Shown: piece by piece, positions 50,581 to 58,863 of the stretch
How positions within the stretch are numbered: the first letter of the stretch is position 1
How the letters are laid out: each line of letters starts with the position of its first letter
NCBI GenBank assembly: GCA_002862435.1
Contig: PKDC01000014.1
Location: forward strand, 1-64,000
DNA from: Pseudomonadota bacterium
GTDB taxonomy: Bacteria > Pseudomonadota > Gammaproteobacteria > UBA5335
DNA: 64,000 bases
Direction of reading: 5' to 3'
The notes under the pieces: generated by a model
Told to the model about the DNA's origin: nothing
The model's input: the letters and a program-made list of their open reading frames with translations, nothing else
The model's database searches: none
Translations under genes and position numbers: made by a program

Positions 50581-50973
50581 TCAGGGAGTAAAGCTGATTC
50601 CGATGGGCGTGACCATGTCGGCCACGGTGCTGCCGAAAATCGGAATGGAAGCGATCAGGGTCGTACGGACGGCCGCATTAACGGGCGGCAGGACGACGCC
50701 ATTGACCACGGTCAGGCCTCTGTCGCGCACAGTGGGAACCAGGTTAGGCGCACGAGTATTGACGAGCTGATAGGCGCCGCTGGCGGGCGTGGCAGCCAGC
50801 ACGGCGGTGTCGAAGGTAAACAAGCTGAGGCTGCCAGCGGACAATGAGTATTTGCCGGCCTGGGCATCCACGGCGGACAGTTCGTCGAGACTCATGGCCT
50901 TCATGTCGGCTTGGGCGGCCATGGGCAGCAAGGCCATGGCAGTGAGGCCCAGCAGGGTGCGGAAATTTTTCAT
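50581..50973 (-). CDS. Small exported protein of unknown function (DUF6160-like N-terminus)
   Basis: This 130-residue protein has a signal peptide (MKNFRTLLGLTAMALLPMAAQA). The next residues, MKAMSLDELSAVDAQAG, resemble the M-x-LSDeELsxVxGQxG opening of DUF6160-type exported proteins. The rest is rich in Val, Ala, Thr and Ser with no Cys, like a beta-rich surface or filament protein (inference). It has its own strong terminator and sits behind a sigma-54 promoter, so expression is probably high and regulated. Family assignment is tentative. Confidence 0.68.
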   Translation of the reverse strand: MKNFRTLLGLTAMALLPMAAQADMKAMSLDELSAVDAQAGKYSLSAGSLSLFTFDTAVLAATPASGAYQLVNTRAPNLVPTVRDRGLTVVNGVVLPPVNAAVRTTLIASIPIFGSTVADMVTPIGISFTP

Positions 50974-51065
50974 GGGTACATTCTCCCTCGGTGATTGTTT
51001 TGTCGGTTCGGATTGAACCCCCGATGCCGGGCTGTTTGAGACACCGGTCGGGTCGACAAGGTTTA

Positions 51066-51082
51066 TGCAGGGGATGTGCCAA
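51066..51082 (-). promoter_or_regulatory. Sigma-54 promoter of the small exported protein
   Basis: The minus strand reads TTGGCACATCCCCTGCA, with a perfect TGGCAC -24 half, GG and GC 12 bases apart, and TGCA at -12. The predicted start is near 51055, about 80 bases before the gene. An AT-rich stretch (51083-51120) with an IHF-like TATCATAATATTA lies just upstream. Confidence 0.7.
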
Positions 51083-51178
51083 TTACTTAATATTATGATA
51101 AATAAGTATTTTTATCGCAAGTCGGCGGTTTGAGTGACGCCGGCCGTCAGCTTGTGACGTCCCGCCGGACGTGGCGCG

Positions 51179-52054
51179 TCACTCCGCAACCCGGGTGACC
51201 TGCCCCAGTGCTTCACCCATCCGTATGGCGCCACCATCCTGGTGTTCGGGGGCCCAGGCCGTATGCCCGAGGCTGAACAGCAGGATCACGGTGGAGCCCA
51301 TGTTGAAGCGGCCCAGCTCCGCGCCCCGTGCCAGGCGAGGTTCGCCATTGAAGGTCTGCCAGTGTGGCGCTTTGCCATAGGGCGGCGTCACCACACCGGA
51401 CCAGACGGTTTCCATGCTCCCCACGAAAATGGCGCCTACCAGGATCACGGCCATGGGGCCGGCGCCGGTCTCGAACACGGTGATCAGCCGTTCGTTGCGG
51501 GCATAGAGGTTCGGGACCGTGCGGGCGGTGGCGTCATTGACGCTGAACAGCCGGCCCGGAATGTGGCCGGTGCGGAGCAGGGCGCCGGAGAGCGGCATGT
51601 GGATGCGGTGATAGTCGCGCGGGGAAAGGTAGATCGTCGCGTAGGACCCGCCGGTGAACGCCTGTGTCAACGCTGCATCCCCGCCCAGCAGGGCGTCGAG
51701 CGCAAAGTACTGGCCCTTGGCCTGGATCAGCGTGGCGCCGTCCAGAACGCCGATCTGGCTGATATGGCCGTCCACGGGGCTGGCGACCACCCGTTCCCCA
51801 GGCGCCAGAGGGCGGGCATCTTGTCGCAGCGCGCGGGTAAAGAAGGCATTGAAGTCGCGATAATGATCCGGATCGGCGCTTTCGGCTTCTTTGAGATCAA
51901 TCTCATAGAGCGCCGAAAAGGCGCGGATAAAGGCGTTTTTGAATGGCCGCCAGGTGATGCGGGTCAGCCGGTACATGATTCCGGAAAGGGCGTGCTGGGG
52001 CAGATGGTCCTGCAGCCAGGCATTTGCCTGGTCAAAACGGCTGGGTTCGGTCAT
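51179..52054 (-). CDS. psd: Phosphatidylserine decarboxylase
   Basis: The 291-residue pro-enzyme makes phosphatidylethanolamine. Seen are FNAFFTRALRQDARPL, SPVDGHISQIG, YHRIHMPLSGALL, and the self-cleavage motif MGST (family LGST) near residue 252, where Ser becomes the pyruvoyl group. The ATG at 52054 has GAGG five bases upstream. The frame stays open to 52168 and would add a hydrophobic leader (LLILALAVACSPLSLHA) resembling a signal peptide, but that start lacks a ribosome site. Divergent from prmB. Confidence 0.93.
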   Translation of the reverse strand: MTEPSRFDQANAWLQDHLPQHALSGIMYRLTRITWRPFKNAFIRAFSALYEIDLKEAESADPDHYRDFNAFFTRALRQDARPLAPGERVVASPVDGHISQIGVLDGATLIQAKGQYFALDALLGGDAALTQAFTGGSYATIYLSPRDYHRIHMPLSGALLRTGHIPGRLFSVNDATARTVPNLYARNERLITVFETGAGPMAVILVGAIFVGSMETVWSGVVTPPYGKAPHWQTFNGEPRLARGAELGRFNMGSTVILLFSLGHTAWAPEHQDGGAIRMGEALGQVTRVAE

Positions 52055-52233
52055 TGTTTCCTCGGCAGGCAGGGGCGCTGGCGGCGCAGCATGCAGCGAC
52101 AGCGGTGAGCAGGCGACAGCAAGGGCCAGAATGAGCAGATCAAGGCGGATGATTCCACAGATGCGCATGGCTTGGCATGGTTTCAGTTCAGGGCGGTCGT
52201 TTATGATAGGCGATTACACAAAGCAAGGGATGG

Positions 52234-53163
52234 ATGGGCATGGAGCAACTTGAACCGGTGGCGGAGGCCTTGGTCACGCTGACCGACTGCATCCGCTGGG
52301 GCGCCAGCCAGTTCAACGCCGCTGGCCTGCATTTCGGACATGGGACGGACAATGCATTTGACGAGGCCTTCGGGCTCGCATTGCAAACCGTGCACCTGCC
52401 GTTCGATCTGCCGCCGCGCTATCTGGACGCCCGGCTCACCTTTGCGGAACGCCTGGCCATCCTGCGCCTGTTCGAGCGGCGCATCCGTGAGCGCCTGCCC
52501 GCCGCTTACCTGACCGGGGAAGCCTGGTTCGCCGGCTTGCCGTTCCATGTGGATACCCGTGTGCTGGTGCCGCGCTCGCCCTTGGTCGAATGGATCGTGC
52601 GCGGCTTCGAACCCTGGCTTGAGGCGGAGGAGGTCACGCGGATCGTGGACATCGGGACCGGCAGCGGTTGCATCGCGGTGGCTTGCGCCCTGGCCTTCCC
52701 CGAGGCGCTGGTTGATGCGACGGATGTGGATGCTGGCGCGCTGGAGGTGGCGGCCCGCAACATCGCGCGCCACGGCCTGATGGATCGGGTCCATCCCTAT
52801 CGCGCCGATGTGTATCAGGGGCTGCCCGCGGGTCGTTACGATCTCATCATCAGCAATCCGCCGTATGTCGATGCCGCCGATTTCGCCAGCTTGCCAGCCG
52901 AGTACCGCCACGAGCCGAGTCATGCCCTGGCGGCCGGCGCCGATGGTCTGGATGTGGTGCGCCGTATCCTGGCCGGCGCCGGTGCGCGCCTGAATCCGGG
53001 CGGCATCCTGGTGGTGGAGGTGGGCAACAGTGCCGAGGCCGTGGCTTGCACTTGGCCCGGCGTGCCGTTCACCTGGCTGGATTTCGAGCATGGGGAGGAC
53101 GGTGTGTTCCTGCTCACTGCCGAGCAACTGGCTGAACACGCCGCTGCCCTGGGCGCGAGCTGA
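52234..53163 (+). CDS. prmB: Ribosomal protein uL3 N5-glutamine methyltransferase
   Basis: This methyltransferase of about 309 residues methylates a glutamine of ribosomal protein L3. The family opening is IRWGASQFNAAGLHFGHGTD, then the SAM motif VDIGTGSGCIAVACA and catalytic NPPY (SNPPYVDAADF). The match to E. coli PrmB is good along the whole length. The start may be ATG 52234 or 52240. aroC follows 18 bases after its stop. Confidence 0.93.
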   Translation: MGMEQLEPVAEALVTLTDCIRWGASQFNAAGLHFGHGTDNAFDEAFGLALQTVHLPFDLPPRYLDARLTFAERLAILRLFERRIRERLPAAYLTGEAWFAGLPFHVDTRVLVPRSPLVEWIVRGFEPWLEAEEVTRIVDIGTGSGCIAVACALAFPEALVDATDVDAGALEVAARNIARHGLMDRVHPYRADVYQGLPAGRYDLIISNPPYVDAADFASLPAEYRHEPSHALAAGADGLDVVRRILAGAGARLNPGGILVVEVGNSAEAVACTWPGVPFTWLDFEHGEDGVFLLTAEQLAEHAAALGAS

Positions 53164-53181
53164 GACGGGGGAACACACCAT

Positions 53182-54285
53182 ATGTCGGGCAACACCATCG
53201 GCCGCTTGTTCACCCTCACCACCTTCGGCGAAAGTCACGGCCCGGCCCTGGGCGGTATCGTCGACGGCTGCCCGCCGGGCCTGCCGCTCGACGAGGCGAT
53301 TTTGCAGGGGGATCTCGATCGGCGCCGTCCGGGGACCTCGCGCTACACCACCCAGCGCCGCGAACCCGATCAGGTGCGCATCCTTTCGGGGGTATTCGAG
53401 GGTGTCACCACCGGCACGCCCATCGGCCTGTTGATCGAGAACGTCGACCAGAAATCCAAGGACTACGCCAACATCGCCGACAGCTTCCGGCCCGGCCACG
53501 CCGACTACACCTACCAGCAGAAGTACGGCATTCGCGACTATCGGGGCGGGGGCCGCTCATCGGCCCGCGAGACCGCCATCCGTGTCGCCGGCGGCGCCAT
53601 CGCCCGTCACTATCTGGAAACCTGCGCCGGCATCCACATTCGCGGCTATCTGGCTCAGCTTGGACCCATCGTGCTCGATCCGGTGGATTTGGACGCGGTC
53701 GACGACAATCCGTTTTTCTGTGCCGATCCGGCGCGGGTTCCTGAGCTGGAGGATTACATGAACGCCCTGCGCAAGGAGGGCGATTCCATCGGCGCGCGGG
53801 TGAATGTGGTGGCGACCGGCGTTCCGCCGGGGCTTGGGGAGCCGGTGTTTGACCGGCTGGATGCGGATCTCGCCCATGCGCTCATGAGTATCAACGCCGT
53901 CAAGGGTGTGGAAATCGGCGATGGCTTTGGCTGTGTCAACGCCAAGGGCACGGCCTTTCGCGATGAGATCACCCCCGAGGGCTTTCTCAGCAACCATGCT
54001 GGCGGAGTTTTGGGCGGCATTTCCTCGGGGCAGGCGCTGGTCGCCAGCATTGCCCTCAAACCCACCAGTAGCCTGCATTTGCCCGGCCGGAGTGTGAATC
54101 GCGCTGGCGAGGCGGTGACGGTGCGCACCACCGGCCGTCACGATCCCTGCGTCGGCATTCGCGCCACCCCCATCGCCGAGGCCATGGTGGCGCTGGTGCT
54201 GATGGATCATTACCTGCGTCACCGCGCCCAGAATGCCGAGGTGCGCAGCACAACGCCGATAATTCCCGCCACGCCAGAACGGTGA
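53182..54285 (+). CDS. aroC: Chorismate synthase
   Basis: The 367-residue FMN-dependent lyase makes chorismate, the last step of the shikimate pathway. It has [29 protein letters not shown], the mid-protein [19 protein letters not shown] and [17 protein letters not shown]. Its stop overlaps the start of the following MFS gene (TGATG). Linkage with prmB is common in Gammaproteobacteria. Confidence 0.96.
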   Translation: MSGNTIGRLFTLTTFGESHGPALGGIVDGCPPGLPLDEAILQGDLDRRRPGTSRYTTQRREPDQVRILSGVFEGVTTGTPIGLLIENVDQKSKDYANIADSFRPGHADYTYQQKYGIRDYRGGGRSSARETAIRVAGGAIARHYLETCAGIHIRGYLAQLGPIVLDPVDLDAVDDNPFFCADPARVPELEDYMNALRKEGDSIGARVNVVATGVPPGLGEPVFDRLDADLAHALMSINAVKGVEIGDGFGCVNAKGTAFRDEITPEGFLSNHAGGVLGGISSGQALVASIALKPTSSLHLPGRSVNRAGEAVTVRTTGRHDPCVGIRATPIAEAMVALVLMDHYLRHRAQNAEVRSTTPIIPATPER

Positions 54286-55478
54286 TGGCGCCGCCCCGAA
54301 CCGCGCCGCTGGCGGGGTTTTATTTCTTTCATTTTGGATTGCTTGGCCTGCTCATGCCCTACCTGCCCCTGTATCTGCAGGCGCGAGGGCTTGCGGGACC
54401 GGTCATCGGCACCTTGATGGGGTTGCTGATGGGCGCCAAGCTGGTCAGTCCGCCGCTGATGGGCATGTGGATCGACCGCCGCGGTGATCTGCTGCTTCCC
54501 TTGCGCATCAGTCTGCTGGCGACCCTGTTGGCCTGGGTGCTGTTCATGCAGGCTCGGGGCACCGGGGCCATCGCGCTCAGTTTCATGGCCTTGGCCTTGT
54601 CCTGGGATGCCACCCTGCCTGCCTTCGAGACCTTGACGCTCAACCGCCTCGGCCCGGCGCGAGTGGGCCTGTATGGCCGGATTCGCCTCTGGGGTTCCCT
54701 GGGTTTCATTGTGGCCGGCCTGGGCGGGGCGATGCTGCTGACGGGACCCATGGAAACTGTGCAGCGTATGCCCGCGATCGGACTGGCCCTGGTAACGGGG
54801 ATGGTGTTCGCTGGTTTTTTGCAGCGCTCGCCTGCGCGCATGCCCGCCGCTCCGGCATGGCAAAGTTGGCGCGTCTTGTTGCATCGGCCGGGGGTGGCCG
54901 GGTTGTTGTTCGCTTTGTTCCTGCTTCATCTGAGTCATGGCCCTTACTACGCCTTCTTCACGCTCTATCTGGAAGGGCTGGGCTATGACCGCCGCAGCAT
55001 CGGCCTGTTGTGGGCGCTGGGGGTGGTGGCGGAAATTGGCCTCTTCTGGGCCGCGCCTAGGCTCTTCGAACGCTTTGGTCGGCGGCGCCTGTTGCTGGCG
55101 GCTTTGCTGTTGACCGGATTGCGCTGGGCATTGATCAGCACCCTGGCGAGCCATCCGCTGCCTTTGATTGCGGCCCAAATTCTGCATCTGGCGAGTTTCG
55201 GCCTGTGTCACGCCGTCGGCATGAGCTATGTGCACGCCCTGTTTCCCGGCACGCTGCAGGGGCGCGGACAAGCACTCTATAGCGCCTTGGGCTTCGGGGC
55301 CGGCGGGATCATGGGCAGCGCGCTCGGTGGACTCTTGTGGTCGGCCGGGTGGCGCGGCGGGGTGTTCGCCATGTCCGCGTTGTCTGCCTTGCTCGCGGTT
55401 GGCGTCGCCTGGCGCGGCATCCCTCGGTGGCTGCCGTCGGGGCTGTCCTCTGGTGAGCCCAACAGTCGGCCATCTTGA
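54285..55478 (+). CDS. MFS transporter (HcaT-like)
   Basis: This membrane protein of about 397 residues has twelve hydrophobic segments. The MFS loop-2 pattern is GMWIDRRGDLLLPLRISL, and further motifs are LYGRIRLWGSLGFI and YDRRSIGLLWALGVVAEI. It resembles the HcaT/nucleoside-symporter-like group in which FYFFHFG-type starts are typical. Substrate unknown. It is translationally coupled to aroC. The gap to the next, convergent gene (55479-55684) holds nothing I can name. Confidence 0.86.
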   Translation: MAPPRTAPLAGFYFFHFGLLGLLMPYLPLYLQARGLAGPVIGTLMGLLMGAKLVSPPLMGMWIDRRGDLLLPLRISLLATLLAWVLFMQARGTGAIALSFMALALSWDATLPAFETLTLNRLGPARVGLYGRIRLWGSLGFIVAGLGGAMLLTGPMETVQRMPAIGLALVTGMVFAGFLQRSPARMPAAPAWQSWRVLLHRPGVAGLLFALFLLHLSHGPYYAFFTLYLEGLGYDRRSIGLLWALGVVAEIGLFWAAPRLFERFGRRRLLLAALLLTGLRWALISTLASHPLPLIAAQILHLASFGLCHAVGMSYVHALFPGTLQGRGQALYSALGFGAGGIMGSALGGLLWSAGWRGGVFAMSALSALLAVGVAWRGIPRWLPSGLSSGEPNSRPS

Positions 55479-55684
55479 GGGCGCTTCCGGAACGCCCGCA
55501 ATCTGTGGAACCACCCAGCCGCCACGGTCAGATTTTGAATGCTGGAATCTTGGGCGCGCAGTTTTCATCGCGCTGAACGCTCGCATCACGCTTCTGGCGG
55601 ATTTCATCCCACTGCATGTCGGGACGTGGATTTTGGGCGCCCCATTTCTGTCAAACGCGAATACACCGGTGCGGACCCGAAGAG

Positions 55685-56959
55685 TCACTCGCTGGATGGG
55701 CTCCCAGCTTGTTGGCGGGTGTGCCCTGGCAAGGTTTCGGTCATGCGCACCGCAACCAGAACGCCCGAGGCGAAGGTGAGCCCGGCGATCAGCCAGATTG
55801 CCGGTGCAATGCCGAAGGCATCGGCCACCAGCCCGGCCAGCAGGGCGCCGACCGCGTAACCCAGATCGCGCCAGAGTCGGTAGACCCCGACCGCCGAGGC
55901 ACGCCAGGTCGGGTGGACAACATCGCCGATGGTGGCGAGCAATGTCGGGTACACCATGGCGGTGCCGAGGCCGAGCAGTACACCGCCCGCGGCGAAGCCA
56001 GCGAAGCCGGGCGCGGCGGCGGTCACCGCGATGCCGCCGGCCTGAATCCACATGCCCCACACGATCAGTTGCTTGCGGCCCACCCGGTCGGACCAGGCGC
56101 CGGTGAACAACTGGCCGACGCCCCACACCGCCGGGTAGATGGCCGCGAGTATGCCGATCTGCTTGAGAGTCATCCCGGCGGCGGCGAAAAAGAGCGGGAA
56201 CAGTCCCCAGGCCATGCCGTCGTTGAGGTTGTTGACCAGCCCCGCCTGACTCACGCTGGACAGGTTGCGGTCGGTGAGCGAGGTGCGGCGGAAGATCTCG
56301 CGCTGGCTTGGTATCGGCGCGGCATCGCCGGCATGGTGAATGCGCACCTCGTGGGCGACATGGTGGCGGGTCTCGCTCACCAGTAATACCGACAACCCGA
56401 GGCCGAATGCCACATAGCCCACGCCCAGCCAGAAGGGCTCCGGGCGCAGGCCGTAGCGGGCGGCGATCCAGCCGGTGGCGAGCGCGCTGGCGGCGACCGC
56501 GAGATAGCCCGAAAACTCGTTGAGCCCCATGGCCAGGCCGCGCTGCTTGGGGCCGGTCAGGTCGATTTTCATGATGACAGTGGTGGACCAGGTCAGTCCC
56601 TGACTGACGCCCAGCAGCATATTGGCGGCCAGCACCCAGTTCCAGCTCGGCGCCCACATCAGCAGGAAGGGCACCGGGATCGCCACCAGCCAGCCCGCCA
56701 CCAGCACGTGCTTGCGCCCGTAGCGGTCCGACAGGCGCCCGGCGAAGTAATTGGTGAGTGCCTTGGTGATCCCGAACACCACGATGAAGGACAGGATCGC
56801 GGTGCGCGCGGCGAGCTGGAATTCCTGCTCGGCGATGGCGGGCAGGATGCTGCGTTCCAGCCCCACCATGGCGCCGACGAAGGCATTGACCAGTACCAGC
56901 AGCGCGAACTGGCTCAGATTCTCGCGCAGGCCGAGGCGGATGCCGGGTGCGGATTGCAT
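55685..56959 (-). CDS. MFS transporter of the sulfur-stress operon
   Basis: This 424-residue, twelve-segment MFS protein has the loop-2 signature GRLSDRYGRKHVLVAGW and a second-half copy GAWSDRVGRKQLIVWG. It is the last gene of an operon with an ArsR-rhodanese repressor, a DsrE-like protein and a beta-lactamase-fold hydrolase, so export or import of an oxidised or reduced sulfur species is the natural guess. Its ATG overlaps the restored stop of the hydrolase gene (TGATG). Confidence 0.87.
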   Translation of the reverse strand: MQSAPGIRLGLRENLSQFALLVLVNAFVGAMVGLERSILPAIAEQEFQLAARTAILSFIVVFGITKALTNYFAGRLSDRYGRKHVLVAGWLVAIPVPFLLMWAPSWNWVLAANMLLGVSQGLTWSTTVIMKIDLTGPKQRGLAMGLNEFSGYLAVAASALATGWIAARYGLRPEPFWLGVGYVAFGLGLSVLLVSETRHHVAHEVRIHHAGDAAPIPSQREIFRRTSLTDRNLSSVSQAGLVNNLNDGMAWGLFPLFFAAAGMTLKQIGILAAIYPAVWGVGQLFTGAWSDRVGRKQLIVWGMWIQAGGIAVTAAAPGFAGFAAGGVLLGLGTAMVYPTLLATIGDVVHPTWRASAVGVYRLWRDLGYAVGALLAGLVADAFGIAPAIWLIAGLTFASGVLVAVRMTETLPGHTRQQAGSPSSE

Positions 56960-57695
56960 CAGGCGACGAGCCCCCGATTGGCGCGCACCATGGCGTCCAT
57001 GTCCGCCGGGCGCGGCGGTATGTCCCGGGTCAGCGCATCGACAAAGGAGGCCTTGTCCAGCGCCAGTGCCGGATTCCAGCGTTTCTCGAAGCCGAGCGTC
57101 GAGGACGGTTTGCCCGAGAGGCCGGCGCCGCAGACGCTGCCGGCCTGATGGCCGGGGTAGACTCGATCTCGTCGGGCAGATTGAGGAGCTTGGCGTGCAG
57201 GCTGTCGTAGAGCACGCCGGCCATTTCCCGCTCCCGACCGGCGAGGTCCGGCCGGCCGATGGCGCCGACGAACAGGGTGTCGCCGGTGATCACGAACCAG
57301 GGCGCCTCCCCCCGGCGCAGGTCGGTGACCAGCAGGCAGACGCTGTCGGGGGTGTGGCCCGGGGTGTGCAGCACCCGGACCTGGACATTGCCGACCTCGA
57401 ACACCTGGCCGTCCCGCAGTGGCAGGAAGTCGTACTTAGCCCGGCCGCGGTCGGACTCGTGCAGGCAGTGGGGCGCGCCGGTGCGCCGCGCCCGCTCGCG
57501 CCCGCCCGAGTAGTGGTCCGCATGGACGTGGGTGTCGATGACTTGGGTGATGCGCACCTGGGCGCGCTCGGCCTCGGCGATGAACCAGTCCTCGTCACCG
57601 GCCACCACATCGACGGCCACTGCCTTGCCCTGGCCGGCGCAGCCAAAAAAATAGGAGAGGGAGGCTTCTTTCGTAGCAAGCTGTTTGAAAAACAT
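56959..57695 (-). pseudogene. MBL-fold hydrolase (persulfide dioxygenase-like), frameshifted
   Basis: From the ATG at 57695 (strong GAGGAGG site) the frame gives a metallo-beta-lactamase fold with THVHADHYSGG, TPGHTPDSV and TGDTLFVGAIGRPDL. Near residue 176 the frame breaks: after LLNLPDEIE the family's YPGHxxGSxCG continues only in another frame (VYPGHQAGSVCGAGLSGKP), which runs to a stop at 56959 that overlaps the MFS start as TGATG. One missing base near 57161-57170 explains it. Read without correction the protein ends at 57030 with an unrelated tail. It could be a real mutation or a sequence error. Confidence 0.85.
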
Positions 57696-57705
57696 GACGA
57701 CCTCC

Positions 57706-58056
57706 TCAGAACACCAGAACTTTGTCGGCGGCAGCGGTCCAGTCGGCGAGCTCGGCCAGCGTCGAGCGCCGCGCGCCCTCGATCATCTCTGCCTCCAGCA
57801 GTCCACGGGCGTCCATGCAGGTGCCGCACAGGGCCAGTTCCCCCTTGCGCAGCACCTTGCCGAGCATGAGCTGGAGGTTGTAATAGCCCTCGGGCACTTG
57901 CTGACCGGCCTTGGCGCAGGTCACCGCGTCGGCCAACAGAAACACCGGCACCGACTGCTCTTCCTTGCCGGCCAGGGCGCCGGCCAGGCGCAGGGCGTTG
58001 TAGGTCCGTTCGCTGCCGTAAGGGGCGTCATTGAGAATGAACAGGGTATGGGTCAT
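57706..58056 (-). CDS. DsrE/TusD-family sulfur-relay protein
   Basis: This 116-residue protein starts MTHTLFILNDAPYGSERTYNALRLAGAL and contains VFLLADAVTCAKAGQ and ALCGTCMDARG, typical of small DsrE-like proteins that carry persulfides on cysteine. It has Cys residues in VTCA and CGTC. GGAGG lies 8-9 bases before the ATG. It sits between the repressor and the hydrolase, 10 bases from the latter. Confidence 0.88.
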   Translation of the reverse strand: MTHTLFILNDAPYGSERTYNALRLAGALAGKEEQSVPVFLLADAVTCAKAGQQVPEGYYNLQLMLGKVLRKGELALCGTCMDARGLLEAEMIEGARRSTLAELADWTAAADKVLVF

Positions 58057-58085
58057 TGCCGTTTCCTCCGTTTTACCTTTGCCAT

Positions 58086-58757
58086 TCAAGCCGCTGCAGC
58101 GCGCTCGACCGGCAAGCCAGCCGCCTGCCACTCGCTGACCCCGTCCGAGAGCTTACGCACCCGGAATCCGCGCCGGGCGAGCCGTTGCAGCGCCTCCTCC
58201 GACAGCAGACAGAACGGACCACGACAGTAGGCGACGATCTCGCGATCGCGTGGCAACTCGTAGAAGCGTTGTTCGATCTCGGCCAGAGGCATGGAGCGCG
58301 CATAGGGCAGGTGCGCAGTCTGGTACTCGTCCTGCGGGCGCACGTCGATGACGATGATCGCGCCACGTCTTGCCTGCTCCAACAGTTCGGCCCGATCCAG
58401 CGAGACCAGTTGCTGCGGATCGGCGGTGATGGGTTGCAGAGCCACGCGCAGCTCGATCAGGTGCGCCTCGGCGACCTCACGCAGCTTGACCCACAGCCCG
58501 GCGACATCGCCGCTGCTCAGGCGGTAGATCATGTACTTGCCGGCGCGCCGGGCGACCACCAGCCGCGCCTCACGCAGCGCTTTCAGATGGGCGCTGGCCA
58601 GCCGCACGTCGATGTCGAGCTCGGCGGCCAGCGCCTCGACCGTTTTCTCGCCCTGGGCCAGCACTTCCAGTAGTTCAAGCCGCTTCGGGCTGCTGAGGGC
58701 CTTGCCGATGCGGGCGACCTGTTCGTACAGGAGATCTTTCGCGGTTCTCTTGTTCAT
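58086..58757 (-). CDS. ArsR-family repressor fused to a rhodanese domain
   Basis: This 223-residue fusion has an ArsR/SmtB winged helix (residues 10-100; SSPKRLELLEVLAQGEKTV, SAHLKALREARLV, GKYMIYRL) followed by a rhodanese domain (about 115-220; IIVIDVRPQDEYQTAHLPYA, VAYCRGPFCLLSEEAL). Its only cysteines are C178 (the rhodanese active-site position) and C183; the DNA-binding half has none. It heads the operon and an AT-rich inverted repeat lies directly upstream, so it is probably the operon's repressor, sensing sulfane sulfur through the rhodanese loop. The ATG at 58757 is the likely start; an upstream TTG would begin inside the repeat. Confidence 0.88.
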   Translation of the reverse strand: MNKRTAKDLLYEQVARIGKALSSPKRLELLEVLAQGEKTVEALAAELDIDVRLASAHLKALREARLVVARRAGKYMIYRLSSGDVAGLWVKLREVAEAHLIELRVALQPITADPQQLVSLDRAELLEQARRGAIIVIDVRPQDEYQTAHLPYARSMPLAEIEQRFYELPRDREIVAYCRGPFCLLSEEALQRLARRGFRVRKLSDGVSEWQAAGLPVERAAAA

Positions 58758-58759
58758 GT

Positions 58760-58787
58760 AAACAATCAAATTATTATTAGATTGTTT
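58760..58787. promoter_or_regulatory. Probable operator of the ArsR-rhodanese operon
   Basis: AAACAATC-N12-GATTGTTT is a perfect 8-bp inverted repeat whose spacer is all A/T. It stands out in this GC-rich DNA and sits immediately upstream of the repressor ATG, where binding would block transcription start. The layout fits ArsR-family autoregulation. Confidence 0.65.
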
Positions 58788-58863
58788 TGTCGAGCTTCAC
58801 CGCAAGGTGGTGACCCTCCAACACCGCAAACAGCGGACTGGGTCGGAACGGCCGAGCCGCGCC

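Noticed and set aside
54219-56657. An 812-codon minus-strand frame
   Set aside because: It spans the opposite strand of aroC and one MFS gene and another frame of the second MFS gene; its Gln/Arg/Pro-rich sequence has no domain.
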